From Effrenium voratum (taxonomy: Eukaryota; Sar; Dinophyceae; Suessiales; Symbiodiniaceae), in the NCBI GenBank assembly GCA_963377175.1, contig CAUJNA010003501.1:285487-349486 (forward strand): a DNA stretch of 64,000 nt, read 5' to 3'. This document shows positions 11,554 through 24,220 of the stretch, piece by piece. Position 1 is the first letter of the stretch, and every line of letters starts with the position of its first letter. A program made the position numbers and the translations under genes. The notes under the pieces were generated by a model, which saw only the letters and a list, made by a program, of their open reading frames with translations, did no database searches and was not told where the DNA came from.

Positions 11554-14500
11554 ACGAATATATTCGTCACGCTCCTCAACCGATCGGAGGCTCTTGTCCG
11601 AACATTCTCCGATTGAGAAATCTTCGTTATTGTTGATGGCAAAAGTATACCTTCCTGATCATGCTCAGTGATGTTGGGGTACCTCTTGAAATCATTGTGA
11701 TAAGGGCAGCCCGGATTCCCTTCGAGTCCGGCATTCATCGTTCTCTCCTCACCACCTTCAAACATCCCCCACATCTTGGACAGCTGGAGTGCGATAAATC
11801 CTGCCATGTACTGAGCCTCACGCGGCTCGTCAAGGCAGATCGCCATCCGTTGGGAACTTATAATGTCCCGTGACGTCAGATCGGTGTCGCGGTAATGCCA
11901 ACCGCCGTCTTCTTCTTCTGACGCATAGCCGGATGTATATCCTTGCGTGTCCATGTCGTCATCTTCTCCCGGAACTTCCTCCGCTTCGTCCTCATCCTCC
12001 TGTGCTGCCGCATCGTGGTTAGCTTCTTCCTGTGCACGCCTGGCATCTCCAGAGACGTTGGGGTTTTGGTTGTCCTCCTCGTCATCGGATTTGATGTGAA
12101 TGTAGTATCTTCCGATGGAGATCAGTTGTGCCTCGCACTCCAGGCATAAGCAGAAGCAGGTGGGGATCGCGGTCGCACATGATGGACATATCCGGCACCT
12201 CAGTCCTTCCCATGTCTCATCATTCAGGATGACGACTTTGCTGACTTCGTCCCGGACCTCGTTGACCTGTGCGTTGAACTCTTCCATCTTGTTGTTTCGA
12301 TAGAGTTCGCAAGCACGATTAACCATGTCAACGATGTAGTGCAGATTATCGGCACCTGTCTCAGTCTCCGGCATCCTCTCGCTGATCTTTGCGACGTTCT
12401 GGAGGAACATCGCAGCCGACTCTTGGGAAGAGTTGACAAAGCCAGGGCAGATCTCGTTCTCCACACACTTCGAGTACGCCCTCATGATGTCAGCGTACTC
12501 CAGGCGCTTCCCTCCATTGCTTTTGCCAATCCAAATGGACTTGACCTCATAGAACGGGATCACGTCAAAGACCATGAAAGTCCCATTATCCGCGACTCCA
12601 GCCCCATACCGCGCGAGGGTTGCACTGGGAATATAGATGATCGCAATCGGATCCCCTCTCCTCACGTTCCGTAGCGTTGTCTTCGTCTCCACGTTCATCT
12701 CATCCCATGGAGCAAACGCCCCGAAGTGCAGTGCTAGCCTGTTACCGCCATCGATTCCGCCGGGGACTAGCCCACAGCGTACGATGCTTGGCAGGTTTTC
12801 CACATACGTCACATGGAATGCTCATCCGAGAGTATCACCCATTCTTGCGGAATACCTATTCGCCAGTGCGGATGAGCTCATGAATCCAAAATCACTGTGA
12901 CCGGTTGTGACTCGGATGCACCAAGGTCTGTACCATCCATCGCATCTGTTGAACATCCTGTCGATGTCGTCCCGACCCACGCCAGCCTTGGTCATTTCCT
13001 CCCTGGCTGCCCTCGTGTCGTTCGGGTTCATGATGCTCGGAAACCTTGCTGCCAGAACCTGGAATCTCGATTTCTTGCTTCCGGATTCCTGCCACTTGAT
13101 CACCTCCATGATGCCCAGGTATCGTTTCGCTCTCGAGGTGTTAGGTGGGAATATGTCGTTGTTTCGGTCGTCAATGACAGCATCAATGTCGACCCATCCA
13201 CCCTCGTCGCACCTGAAAGCACTTCCTCGGCAATTGCCGATCTTGTGTCGAAGGACTCTGCATAGGTCGTGAGATAGCTGGTTTGCTGGGTCCCTTGTAG
13301 TAAATACCGAGCGATCATCACCAATCCTGCATAGTGGAGCACCGTCGAAAGGAGCAATGCAGAAGTTGACACTCTTGCCAAGTTGCATCACGTCCACTTG
13401 CTCAAGGATTGCACCTTTGGGAAAGTACCTGGGGTCAACAATAGACGCGTATGCCCGTGGCATATGCACATCAGTCAAGTCGCCGTACTTCGGGATGTAG
13501 CACGGGATGGTGTCGCATCCCATCTCAAGCGTCTTCTTGAATGTCCTGCTGTCCCCGCACGGGTTGTATGTGAGGTCGACGCCACCACATTGTAGCTCTC
13601 CTCCCTCAGCCGTGTCAGCCATCTCCACCAAATTAATAGTGTAGCTGTACAACTCAATTGTTTCTTTCCCTGCTTGTCCCCCTTTCTTTCTTTCCTTGGA
13701 CGTTGATGAGGACGGTTCCTCCGTATCCCCCATGTCTTCATCAGATGAAGCAGGGTCACTGCTGAGTAGCTCACGGAGCACCTTCATCGCCTTCTCATTT
13801 CCAGCAGCCTCCTCACTGTCCTTGCAGTCGCCGTCGTGGGCCAGGTTCGCGCACTTCTTACAGATCCCCATATCTCCCATGCACTTCTCCATTGACTCCA
13901 GGAATCCTAGTGCCGCTCTCCGCCCGTCGATCACTCGCTGCTTCTTGTCTTCCTTCTCAGTATTGGCTTGAGAACTTCGACTCGGGTCTGGTGCTTGACC
14001 AAGACCCTCATCTTCGCCCTCCGTGGCCTTTCTCTTGGACCCTTGTGCAGAGGGCTCGGTGATCAGGGATCGTGGATGTCTGGGATTGACCTTGTTCATG
14101 ATGTCAAGCACCTCCTTCGTGGGCGCGCCGAGCTGTGCGGACGGTTTGTTCCGCTTTCTGTTCTGGCCCGTCGTGTGGGTCACGTTCCCAGCGAGGTGTC
14201 GCACTATTGACTGCTCGAACTCCATCTTGATCTTCCATGCATCCTTCCACAGTGGCAGTTCGTGCTGGAAGTACGACATCACCTCAAAGAATCCCAACAC
14301 CATCTCGACGACGTCTCCCAAGGATTCCTCGTTCGTGGTTTGTCCCAGGAGTTCATACATCGTTCCTTGGTCGAGCACACTCTTGATCCATGACGAATAT
14401 GCCACATTGCCGAGATCCTTGCCTATCAAGAAGATGGACATCCTCTCCTCGACTCCCTCGGAGTTCTTGCACACGATCACATCCCGGGATGCGCACAATT

Positions 14501-17500
14501 GCTTCCCGTGACCGTTGTTGTAGAACTGCGCTGCTTGATCCACAGTCATGCTCACGAATCCCGCGTGTGAAAGCTCCTTCTTCAGCCTCGAATACGCGAG
14601 CTCCCGTATGATCGTGATCATGGCCTGGATGTTGTTGACGTCCACCATGAGGTTATGAAGGTCGGGGATTGCCACCACGCATTCCGCGAAGAGGCGCGTG
14701 TACATTTTCTTCCCCTCGATAGACCTTGCAATACCGTTCGTGTCCGCGTTCCAGTTCGCGCAACAGTTCACGCAAGAAGAGGGATTGTACTTCGACTTCG
14801 GTCCGAGCACCTTCGACTTGCTCATCTGCATCTCTTTAGCGCAAAGTTCGCAGATAAACTTGCTGAGCTCCGTGACCGTATACCATCGAAGACGTTGATC
14901 ACCGGCATCGGCTTTCCCAAATGCGTCCTGCTCGCCGTGTCCTTCAGCTTGCTGCTCTTGTTTCCTCTTCGACTGTGCAGTGAAGGTCGGCTTGTACTCG
15001 AATTTCACCTTCGATTCCTCCATGTTCTTCGGGATGTTGAATCGAAGGTCGGGCTCGTTTATGCACGTCCCATCCAGCTCACACACAAACGCGTTGCTTG
15101 GTGCGACCGCATCGATGGATTTCTCAATCAGCAGTCGTTTCAGGAGGAAGTGTTGCAAGTTCGAGCTCCCAGGGATCTTGTAGTTCTTTCCTGTGAGCGC
15201 ATGGACCACGCGCCACAGGCGATCGTTCTCGGTCACCAGCGCGCCTGCCGCCTTGCAGATCTCGCTAACCTTGTTGGCGATCGTCCCCAAGTCCCCTCTT
15301 CCGCCATGGAAAGCAACATCGCGATTCACGCACACCACGACCAGGCCCTTGCATGTGTTGACGAGGTCAGATATCGCCTTCTGCAGGGAGTCGATGATGG
15401 GGTTGGCGGTCGCCTGCCATCCGCATCCTCTCATGCACACCCAATCATATAGCGACATCCAGATGTGCACCGACATTGGCGAGTCATCCATGTCTCGCCT
15501 CCGCCGTTCAGCGATGAGCTTATCCAGCTTCTGCAATCGGGAGATGATATTCAACGTGTCGTTGGGTGAGGAGACATGCTCACTCGACCCATAGTATGAT
15601 CTCTCCTCGATGTTTGTCCATCCCTGTTCGTTGACCATCATCTGGAAGGTCTTCGAGCTCCCTTTCGAGTTGACGGCCCGCAGGGGCCAATCCAGGACCA
15701 AGAAGCTCTTCTTGTGGATCATCATGTCGCGAATCGTCGCCTCGCCAATGGGGCTCCTCTTCTGCCTATTGATAATCCGGTTCAACTGTCCAGGTGCGGT
15801 GTCCGGGTTCTTCTCCGCCTGAATCAACGCGTTGATGGCTTTGGCGCCCGGAAGGCGTCCAGTAATCAAGCATCCTGTTTGGGCACACAAGAAAGCATAC
15901 AGCTGTAGCCATGCCGCATTTCCCCTCCCAACATAGGAAAGAATGATCTTCTCCGCGCTGGTCTTCTCCTCGAAGTGCAATAGCGAAGAGGTCAGGCATC
16001 TCAGCATACACTCCCAATATGTTGCGTTCTTGCCTTCTCCAAGACACGGCCCAAATACAGTTTGTATGATTGGGTACCCCGTATTGTTGTCTATGTTGAA
16101 TTTCACATTGACAGTCGCTCCGCCCAAAGTGGTACCCCCTTCGAATGAAGTGTAGGTATCATGTCCAGCAGTTGGGTTGATAATTACCCATCTGTCGTCG
16201 TCACCGCCAGAGTTCATTCGGAAAATGGAGTCGATGATCTCGTTGTCGATCTTGACAGCATCGCTGGCTTGCGACCCCCCACTTGGAGCTCCCGGCTGTG
16301 GGACTGACCCACCAGCGGTTTGACTCCTTTGCCCGGAGCTTGATGCCGACTTCTGCTGTCGCTCCGTCTTCCGTGGCGGCTCCGTCTTCGATGAGCCCAT
16401 CACCCACCATGTCGGCTCTTCCCCAACCACGAAATCCTCGGGGTAGTTCTCCAGTTCCCTCTCGATTTCATGAATCGTGCAGTATTTATTCTGGAAGAAT
16501 TCGATCATGACGTCCTTCTCGGCCTTCTTCTCGATCTCCTTCATCCAGCTTACCCACTTGCGCCGATCTTGGTTCTCAGCGGCCCTGTCAGCCGCGTGCG
16601 GTGCCAAACTGATGGAGTTTATGTTCATCGCAGGCAGCTTCGACTCATAGATCATGTCGATGCACCACAGGAAATCCCTGGCGTACTCAATCTCCCGGTA
16701 GAGATCGTTCAGCTCCCTTTTGTCTGGACGGAAATAAGCTGTATACGACTGATCTTTGGAGTCCTTCTCGCCGAGCAATGGCTGCAATCTCCTCATGATG
16801 AAAGAGACGCACATGAGCGAATTGACCGCTCCGATGCACGCGTCAGAGATGTCACTGGGGGTTGACCCACAGATCATCCAGCGCAATAGGTTGTTCTGGC
16901 TGGCATTCTCATCCCTCCTCAGTGCATTTGCGAGGTTCTTCATCGATGCCTGCAGCTCATTCTGGTAGACCAACCCAAGGTCCCAATTCTTCTGGTAGTC
17001 GTCCTTGGAACCACGACCGTAGGAGTCGATATTGGGAGCCTTGATCACGCTCAACGTGAACACTTTCCCCCAGTTTCGATCCCTGTATCTTGCGATTCTC
17101 CGGTCGTGCCTCTCAAACTCTGCAGTCGTCTGGAACTCCTCAGAGCTCCTCCACCTTCTCGATGACGATGCCCTAGATGACTCGTCGCTGATGAATTCTT
17201 TGTACACCTCCCCAACCGGGGTGTTCTGGTGGAACGCGGCTTTGAACGACCGTTCATCGTTGTCCTCGGCCACGCCTAGTGCGAGATCCCAGATGTTCGC
17301 GATTGATCTCAACATATCCGCCCCTTCCATGCAGTACTTGGTTACGTTGAGCAACTCGGGGTTCTTCGCCAGCATCGTCGCCTCACCGCAAAGTTGGTTC
17401 AGTGCCGACACAATCTTCTTTCCCTTGCTGCAGAATTCCCTCCATCCAAGCATACATTCGTCGGCAGAAAGCTGTCCGAAAACTTTGCTGATGATCTCTA

Positions 17501-17777
17501 AGGCAACCCTCATAGACTGCCCTTCACCTTTCATCATCCCGCGGCCCTTGGCAGAATAGTACGCAGAGTATGCATAAATAGCGGGGACGCCGATGTCCTC
17601 GATCCATTTCACGCACATACCCAGGTCGCTGCTCATCTCCATCCTCTTGGGTATCCTCTTGCCTTCCTCGATGGCGTTCTTCACCAAATTTCCCAAGAAG
17701 ATTGCTGCTTGCCTAGATTTCCCAACAGGCACGCAGAAGAACTCATTCGTGTTGACGACATTCGGATTGGCAGTCAT
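11550..17777 (-). CDS. Retrotransposon ORF3, about 2,075 codons, C-terminal Tpt1/KptA-like domain (one in-frame TGA)
   Basis: The start MTANPNVVNT (ATG at 17,777) overlaps the pol stop as ATGA. The frame runs to a TGA at 12,824-12,822, continues in the same frame after it and ends at 11,550. Most of the first 1,500 residues are unrecognised. They include a Ser/Pro-rich linker, an acidic Glu-rich segment and a Cys-rich patch (FICELCAKEM ... SSCVNCCANW), a possible zinc ribbon. From about 13,290 the protein reads QLSHDLCRVLRHK, then a Gly-Trp-Val-Asp-Ile segment, then IRVTTGHSDF, then (after the TGA) HVTYVENLPSIVRCGL. These match in order the Tpt1/KptA RNA 2'-phosphotransferase motifs LSxxLxxxLRH, RAxQGHS and HGTxxxxxxSIxxxGL. 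Tpt1 moves a splice-junction 2'-phosphate to NAD+. The TGA cuts the domain in two. The last 250 residues after it include a Cys-rich CRICPSCATAIPTC motif and an acidic tract. Confidence 0.7.
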
Positions 17778-20700
17778 CTTGATGATATTCTCCAGACCCA
17801 GGAAAACCCAAAATAAGCAGCTGCAAATGAAGCCACGGAATTGTCCCAATACAATCCCAGTTTCAGATTGAGGTGATGAACTCGTCCAACTCCTCCTTGA
17901 AGCTTGGGGTTCGGGACTGACCCAGCTCCCCGTATGCACCAGAGGTTCGGGACTGACCCAGCACCTCGGTTGTCACTCGCAGTAGCTTGGTGCTTCCGCG
18001 ATCTCCCTCGCGTAATGCAAGCAAGAGCGAGTCTCAATGGTGCTGGCTTGAGGCACCTTGCTCGAGCACGAAAACGGCGAAGGACCACACCCACAATTAT
18101 TGACGTGTACAACTGGGTTTCTTTGGTTTCACGACCAGCACAAGGCCCATGCTCATGGTTTCCATTGCATTTTTTGGACAACGAGCCACCAAGTTCAAAG
18201 TTCCATGATACGACTCTCCATGGTTTCTTGATTGGCATGGGTTTCTTTGCATATCTTTGTTTCAAGCCATAGCGACACCCATCAAACTCGTGACTAGTCC
18301 CATCATGCACAACCTCATGCAGTCTCTCATCTTTCCAATAATCACAACTTCCAGGCAACTCAAACAAAATCGCGGCTCGTTTTGTCATGGCATGCCGTTT
18401 TATCTCAACGAACCGTTCAAACAATCTCCAAAATTCTCTTTGTTTGGCCTCTGCGGTGTCAATTCCGCGAGTCTTGTTGAGGCGTGCCCATGATGATCCC
18501 CCCGCGCAAGGCCCGGCGAAGAACAACAAATCGGAAGGTTTGGTAAGCACATGTCTGGCGATTCTCCCCCCGTACTCGCTCAGTAAGTCATCAACCAGAG
18601 TTATGGTGACAACCTGCGGCCCGTCATGGCGGGCAAGAGCAGTGAACCAGTTACGTGGTTCGTAACATGCCATCAGCACGATGGGCCGAGCCAAGTCAAC
18701 ACTGTAAAGAGTGACGACTGTGCGAGTTCTCATACCAGGAAGCGAGACATGAACAGGAGCGCGAAGCACACCGCCGTCGTGTTTGACCATCGCGAGTTCA
18801 ATACCCGGCGCTAGCTGTGGCTTGTGCTTCACCGCAATGCGATACGGAACAAAACAACGACCAGGGACAAGCTGCTCGTGATTGATATGCAGACAACGCA
18901 TGAGCAATTTCAATCGGAGCAACGTTTCCAAAGCAAGGTCGTTAACACACTTCAACTCTATGCGCTCGTTCGACAGTTCTTCAACAAACGCGGCCAGCAC
19001 GGACTGCATGTCAACATCCCCGGACCCGACGTGAATTGGTCGTGGTCGTGGAGACCGTTCCCGCGCCGGTGCAGCGACCGGTACGGGATGAAACTGCCAA
19101 ACTGCGCGTTCAACCCAACCATCAATTCGCACACATTGAAGCCCCGGGTCAACTCTATCCTCAACTTTGAGCCATGACCCATTCTTCAGAAACCAAGTGG
19201 AACGAAGCCACTTGCTCCCAAACGGTGTCATAACCGCGAGTGGAGGTTTTACCCGCATCAATCTGGGTCCCTTGGCAACAACAACCGGATCATGTCCTTC
19301 ATGCTCATGCAATCCCTCTTTGGATGTTAATCCAGACCACCACAGGTCCGGGGGCATGATCGGTATGTGTGTGTACGGAAATGTTGGAACTCCGTCAACT
19401 GTCCCCGAAGCGGTCTGCATGGTCCCCTTGATGGGATCACACGTAGGTGTGAGCGCCTTGAGAGTATCCGGGTCAGACAGCAAGCTCGGGTCAAGTAGAC
19501 CAATCTGCAAACATGCATGTTTCCATTTGCGCCCATCATTGAACGCCTTGGTGTAGATGTCGGCCGCCATCCTGTCGGTGACCTCATACGCCAAGTACAT
19601 GTAATCCCGTGTGAACATCTCATGCATCCACGAAATGCTAACACCATGGCTTCTCTCAAGGTGGCGCATCGTGGGGTTTCTCCCCGATCGCACGACACCG
19701 ATCATAGCCTTGTTATCGTCATAGAACACAAAGTTCGGTGACTTCTTAAGAATCCGCTCTACCAGCTTGAGAGCGGGCATACCCATCGATCTCATGGCAA
19801 CATCGGCCGCAACAATCTCGGCCTCGGGAGTGGAGTGACTCACACAACCCTGTCATTTAGAGCTGCCAGACAACGGAAACCGGGTATTAGGCCCTTGTAT
19901 ATTCAAGTGTCCACCAGAGGTGGAACGCAGCGAGTCAATGCATCCTGCAAAGTCAGCGTCCGCATACAAGGCCAAGTGCACATCGTCCATAGGGTCTCCA
20001 ACCCAACCGACCATGCGCCAATGTTTGGTATGATGCACATATCACATCAAGTGATGCAAACCCCGATCATCGGAGTCAGTCCACCTATGCACGTTCCGTG
20101 CTAGGCGATTCACTTGCCGCAACAAATCGAAGCGAGCAATCCGCGCACCGTACAGCAACTTCATCAGTACGCTAGCGGCATGCGGAGCAAGGTGTCCACG
20201 CACGGGCTCCTACATGGCCAACTCAGGAGTCCCTCCCCGTTGGTCCGGCACTGTGGCAGAACCGTCGGTGGGCACAAGATTGTTACACCAATTGCACACG
20301 ACTGACGGACCCTCTCTGGCAGGCTTCCGTGAGACGTGATTCTTTGTTTCTTCATGCAACTCAGGGGTGACAACCTTATTCAACTTCACGTCGCCCGCCA
20401 CTTCAAGATAGCGGTCGACACAGGAACGTAGGAACTGTTCCATGTCATAGGTCTCCGTTGTTACTCGGTGTCCGTTCCCGAGAGTGACGTTTCCCTTGCT
20501 TTGATTGCAACCAAGGTACATGTCAAGTCCAGTCTCGGGCTCAATCTTCAAACGTGTACGCAACATGCTCCACCCTTAGGCAAGGTTCTTCTGCGGCCCT
20601 GCCATTTTGAAGTCGTCGACATACACAACCAGAACAAGCTGGAGCTTTTCATGAATGTACACTGAAGGCCCTTCTTCGCCGATGGGCTCAAAACCAACGG

Positions 20701-23700
20701 CACGCACCGACTCATCGCAGTGCTGCTCCCAAAATGTTCCCGCATCTGGGTGTCCGTACAGCGCCTTCCTCAACGGGACGACTGGTCTTCTGTACTTATC
20801 CCATGTGCATTCACTTGGCACGGCCTCCGGTGGCAATTCAATCCAACACGGCGTGCCCCTCAATGTGGCCTGTATATACGCCTGAACAGCGTCGGCCATC
20901 TGCACATCCCAGCCATCATGACAACCCAGAAAATCCGCCCAACGCGAGGCTTCAAATGAAGCAGGAGAGTTCCCCACATCTTGAAACATCGCAGCCTCAA
21001 AGCTTTGGTTCTTCACTTGGTTCCCCAGCAACACGCCTCTACCCTTGAACTTCCTCTTAGGATCACCAACAGGCAACCGTGAGTGCTTTTCAACGCAAAT
21101 GCCATGTGCGCGAGCCATGTGTATTTCCTCCCCCTTCGCTTTTGCTTCTCTGGCTACAGCGTCATATTCACGCACCGCGCCAAGATCGAAGACCCCCGGG
21201 TCGATTAATCCCGACCACTCTTTCTTCATTGATGCCAATGCATCAGGGTTGGTCAACATCTCTTTCCGGCCTACCGGCCTGGATACTAAAGCGTCGAAGA
21301 ATCGTACAACCTTCACAGCTTTCTCTCTGTGCTGTATTCGCTCAGAAGTCACGCACGGCATCGATGGGTACTTCTTGGCTTCACCGTCTTCGCCTATCGC
21401 AGGCATTGCGAGTGGCACTTTTCCAGAAACTATCTCAGCAGACTCCTCCCATTCATACCAGGTAAGATCCGTCGATTCGTCGACCGATGGATCCGTCCCC
21501 GATTCCGTTTCAGCTTCGTCTTTATGACTCTCAATGACTGATGCAACCGCCTTCGTCCAGTTTGGAGTCGACTTTGATCGCTCCTCAGACTTGAAATTCC
21601 AGGCATAAATTACCACCAGACACTCAAATTCTTTCTCAAGCTGAACGTTTCGTCTCATGACGTCTTGGGACTGTTTGGAATCCATGAGAACAACCACCCC
21701 GTCGACAGGATTAACAACAATCCTGACCCATTCAAGCTCCGCCAAGTGCTTCCCATCCATTGGGTTCTTGATCTTTGATATGTTCTTCCGCAATCCCCAA
21801 TTGTATTGCCATTCTACTCCACCCCAGCGGTTCCGAAGCATCGCTCGAATTCTCTTACCACCGGGCATCTGTAATGTCCGTGCCTCTGCCGGCGCGGAAA
21901 TATCAGACTCTTTACTCTTGGGATCTTCCTCTTTCCTTTTGCCACCGCCCTTCACCTCGGCCTTCTCTTCCTTGGTGTAATATTTACTCATCATCTGCCA
22001 TTCTTCAGGAGTGAACTCCGGAGGTCTCGATGTCTTCATTAGCCTGAATCCATCCTTCCCGACAGGATACGGTCTTCCGGCCTTGTCGATTTTAACCTCC
22101 TTGCCATCGTCGTTGACGTACGTGATGCCATCCCCAGGTAGTCCAACTGACACGTGTGGAAGGTCGGATTTCGCAACTTTCTCATCGCCCTTAGGGTGTC
22201 CATCTCCTTTCCCTTTTGAGGAGCTCGGTCTAGCATCTTCTTCTCCTGCATGATCCCCCCGATCTCCGGCGATTACTTCCGGGCCATCGTCGAGCAGTAG
22301 ACCAGCGATCTGATCGACTTCATCATCAAGCAGTCGCTTCTCGTCACTCTGCAACAATTCAGGCTCGTAGTCCTCATCCTCGATCAGGCGGTCACGTGCA
22401 TCCAGACCGATTGCATCGATAGACATCTCTATTCCTTCCAAAGTCTCGTTGGCAACCTTGTACTTCTGTTGTATTGGGAATGTCAGGGGAGATTTCAGGA
22501 TCATCCTCTCCGTCTGATGTGGCATTCTCAACCGAGGCGGAACCTTTGCCTTCTTGATGTTCAGCTCTGCACCCGCAAATGCAGTAAGTGCCCAAGCACG
22601 ATACTTGTTTGCCCAATGCATACCGGTGCTCAACACATATCCAGCAAATATACCAGTTTCCCCTCTCGGCTCGAACTTCTCCCTCTTTCCCCCTAGTGCT
22701 TCGCTCGGCTTGAAGTCCACTAGCGCACCAAAAGGTATCTTCTCGCCCTTGAACTCCTCGCCATGCAGCCTCATCCATGCACTCGATCCGTTCACCTCTT
22801 CGATGTTCATGAGATGGCACAGAGTGGTGATGGCTTGCACCCAATAACACGTGGGTAGACCGGCATGTACTAGACAAGCCGAAGTCTGGTCAATGATGAA
22901 TTGGTTTGTTCTTTCAGCAAGGGAATTGTTCTGCGGCCGTCCAGGCAGCGATAGGTCGTGGTTCAGCTTCAGCTCCACGCACGCATTGATCAGTTCCGGG
23001 CCGTCATCTGAATATACATGCTTGATTTTCCTCCTCCCGCAGAAGTGCTTGATAGCCCTGACGACTGAGTCAGTGTCTCTTCTCGCGGTGGGATAAGCCA
23101 TGATAATTCCGGTATATATGTCCCGGATGATGAGCGCATACCTACCTTCCACTTCATGGTCTCCTGATGCCGTCACGAAGTCGAACGTCACCAGGTCGCC
23201 GAACGTCTTCACTTCTCTTTTGAATGCTCCCGTTCGTGATCTGAAGTGTCTCATCTTTGCCTTGACGCATGATTCGCAGAAGGGATTTCGGTACCTGTGT
23301 GTAAGCAAATGAGCTATGGAATTGGCGTCCTTCTTGTGGACTCCCACTTTCCTCTTTATTGATGATCCTTCGTACACGTCTACTTCGATTCCGGCATCTG
23401 GATCATCTTCATCAACCTCTTCCTCGTGAGCTTCGGCATCACCATGTCGATGCGGGACTGACCCAACATCTACAGGCGTTTCCTCAGCCACGGGAGGCGG
23501 ACGTACCGGACCGGCTCCTCCGGGTGGCCCGAAGTCGAATGCCCCGTCGTGGTGTTCGCCCTCGGCCTCTGCGGACTCACCGACAGCGGCGGGTGTGACG
23601 TCGTTCTCATCGTCACCTCCCTGATCTGCCGCGTCGTTCGTTACCATCGCCAATACTTCCGAAAAGTGCTCCTTGAGGTCGTCTATCGTAGGGCGATGCC

Positions 23701-24202
23701 TGTTACTCCGAAGTTTACCATCACTCACTAGGTACGGGATGTCGTCCTTGACCTGCAAGTGCACGAATCCCTGCTTTGGCGTAACCATGAAAGGTAGTTT
23801 ACCAGGCTTCCAGTGAAATGCATAACCCATCTTCATGCATCTCCTCCCCACTGACAATACCGTGGGTGTCTCATCCAATACATGCGGCTCGACAGTCTCG
23901 TCCAACTCGTCCACGACTATCTTGGCCACATCAGATGTGGTAGTGGAACCATTCGCGGTCTGGAACACGATCTCGTCGTCATCTTTCACGATGTCGACAC
24001 CCAGGCTCTTCGCCTTGGCTCTTCCAATGAGATCATGACCACATCCGGTGTCCATCAACCATTTCACCCGTTTGCTGATGCACGTTGACATGGCGAAAAC
24101 GTTCTTCGGCATACCATGCTGCTGCTTCCAGTCGACAGCCGATTCCTTGATCTCGTCCTTGTTCCGATCATACTCGAACATTATGCTGCTCTCCTTGGTC
24201 AC
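17774..24202 (-). pseudogene. Copia pol: protease, integrase, RT, RNase H and methyltransferase-like tail
   Basis: One frame with four in-frame stops (20,576 TAA; 20,210 TAG; 20,042 TGA; 19,853 TGA). Domains in order: aspartic protease (LMDTGCGHDLIG); integrase with an HH-CC finger (HLLTHRYRNPFCESC) and D,D,E residues in VTFDFVTA, YSDDGPELI and SLAERTNQF; copia RT with ALYGHPDAGTFWE and the catalytic YVDD; RNase H with LYADADFAG, STPEAEIVAAD, YDDNKAMIG and DIYTKAFND. After RNase H come about 550 more residues, including LLFFAGPCAGGSSW and ILFELPGSCDYW. Where the stops can be checked against family consensus they replace Lys or Arg codons, so they look like point mutations. Spacing and order are typical of Ty1/copia; the tail is not. 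An 11-bp repeat coding GSVP occurs three times in this frame. Confidence 0.85.
18420..18560 (-). other. Methyltransferase-like motif pair in the pol tail
   Basis: Residues read SDLLFFAGPCAGGSSWARLN and, about 50 residues on, ILFELPGSC. This resembles cytosine-5 methyltransferase motif IV (GxPPCQGxS) followed by motif VI (ENV), but with one Pro of PPC missing and ELP in place of ENV. It may be a decayed or diverged methyltransferase. Transposons of dinoflagellates and a charophyte are known to carry captured cytosine methyltransferases, which gives the reading some weight. Confidence 0.35.
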
Positions 24203-24220
24203 CGGGAAGTAGTGCTTCTT

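Noticed and set aside
12822..12824. TGA as selenocysteine or programmed readthrough in ORF3
   Set aside because: Pol has several similar in-frame stops, so simple decay explains it; no structure next to the codon stands out.
14655..15452. 265-codon plus-strand ORF
   Set aside because: Antisense shadow of retrotransposon ORF3, which has the better composition and continues far on both sides.
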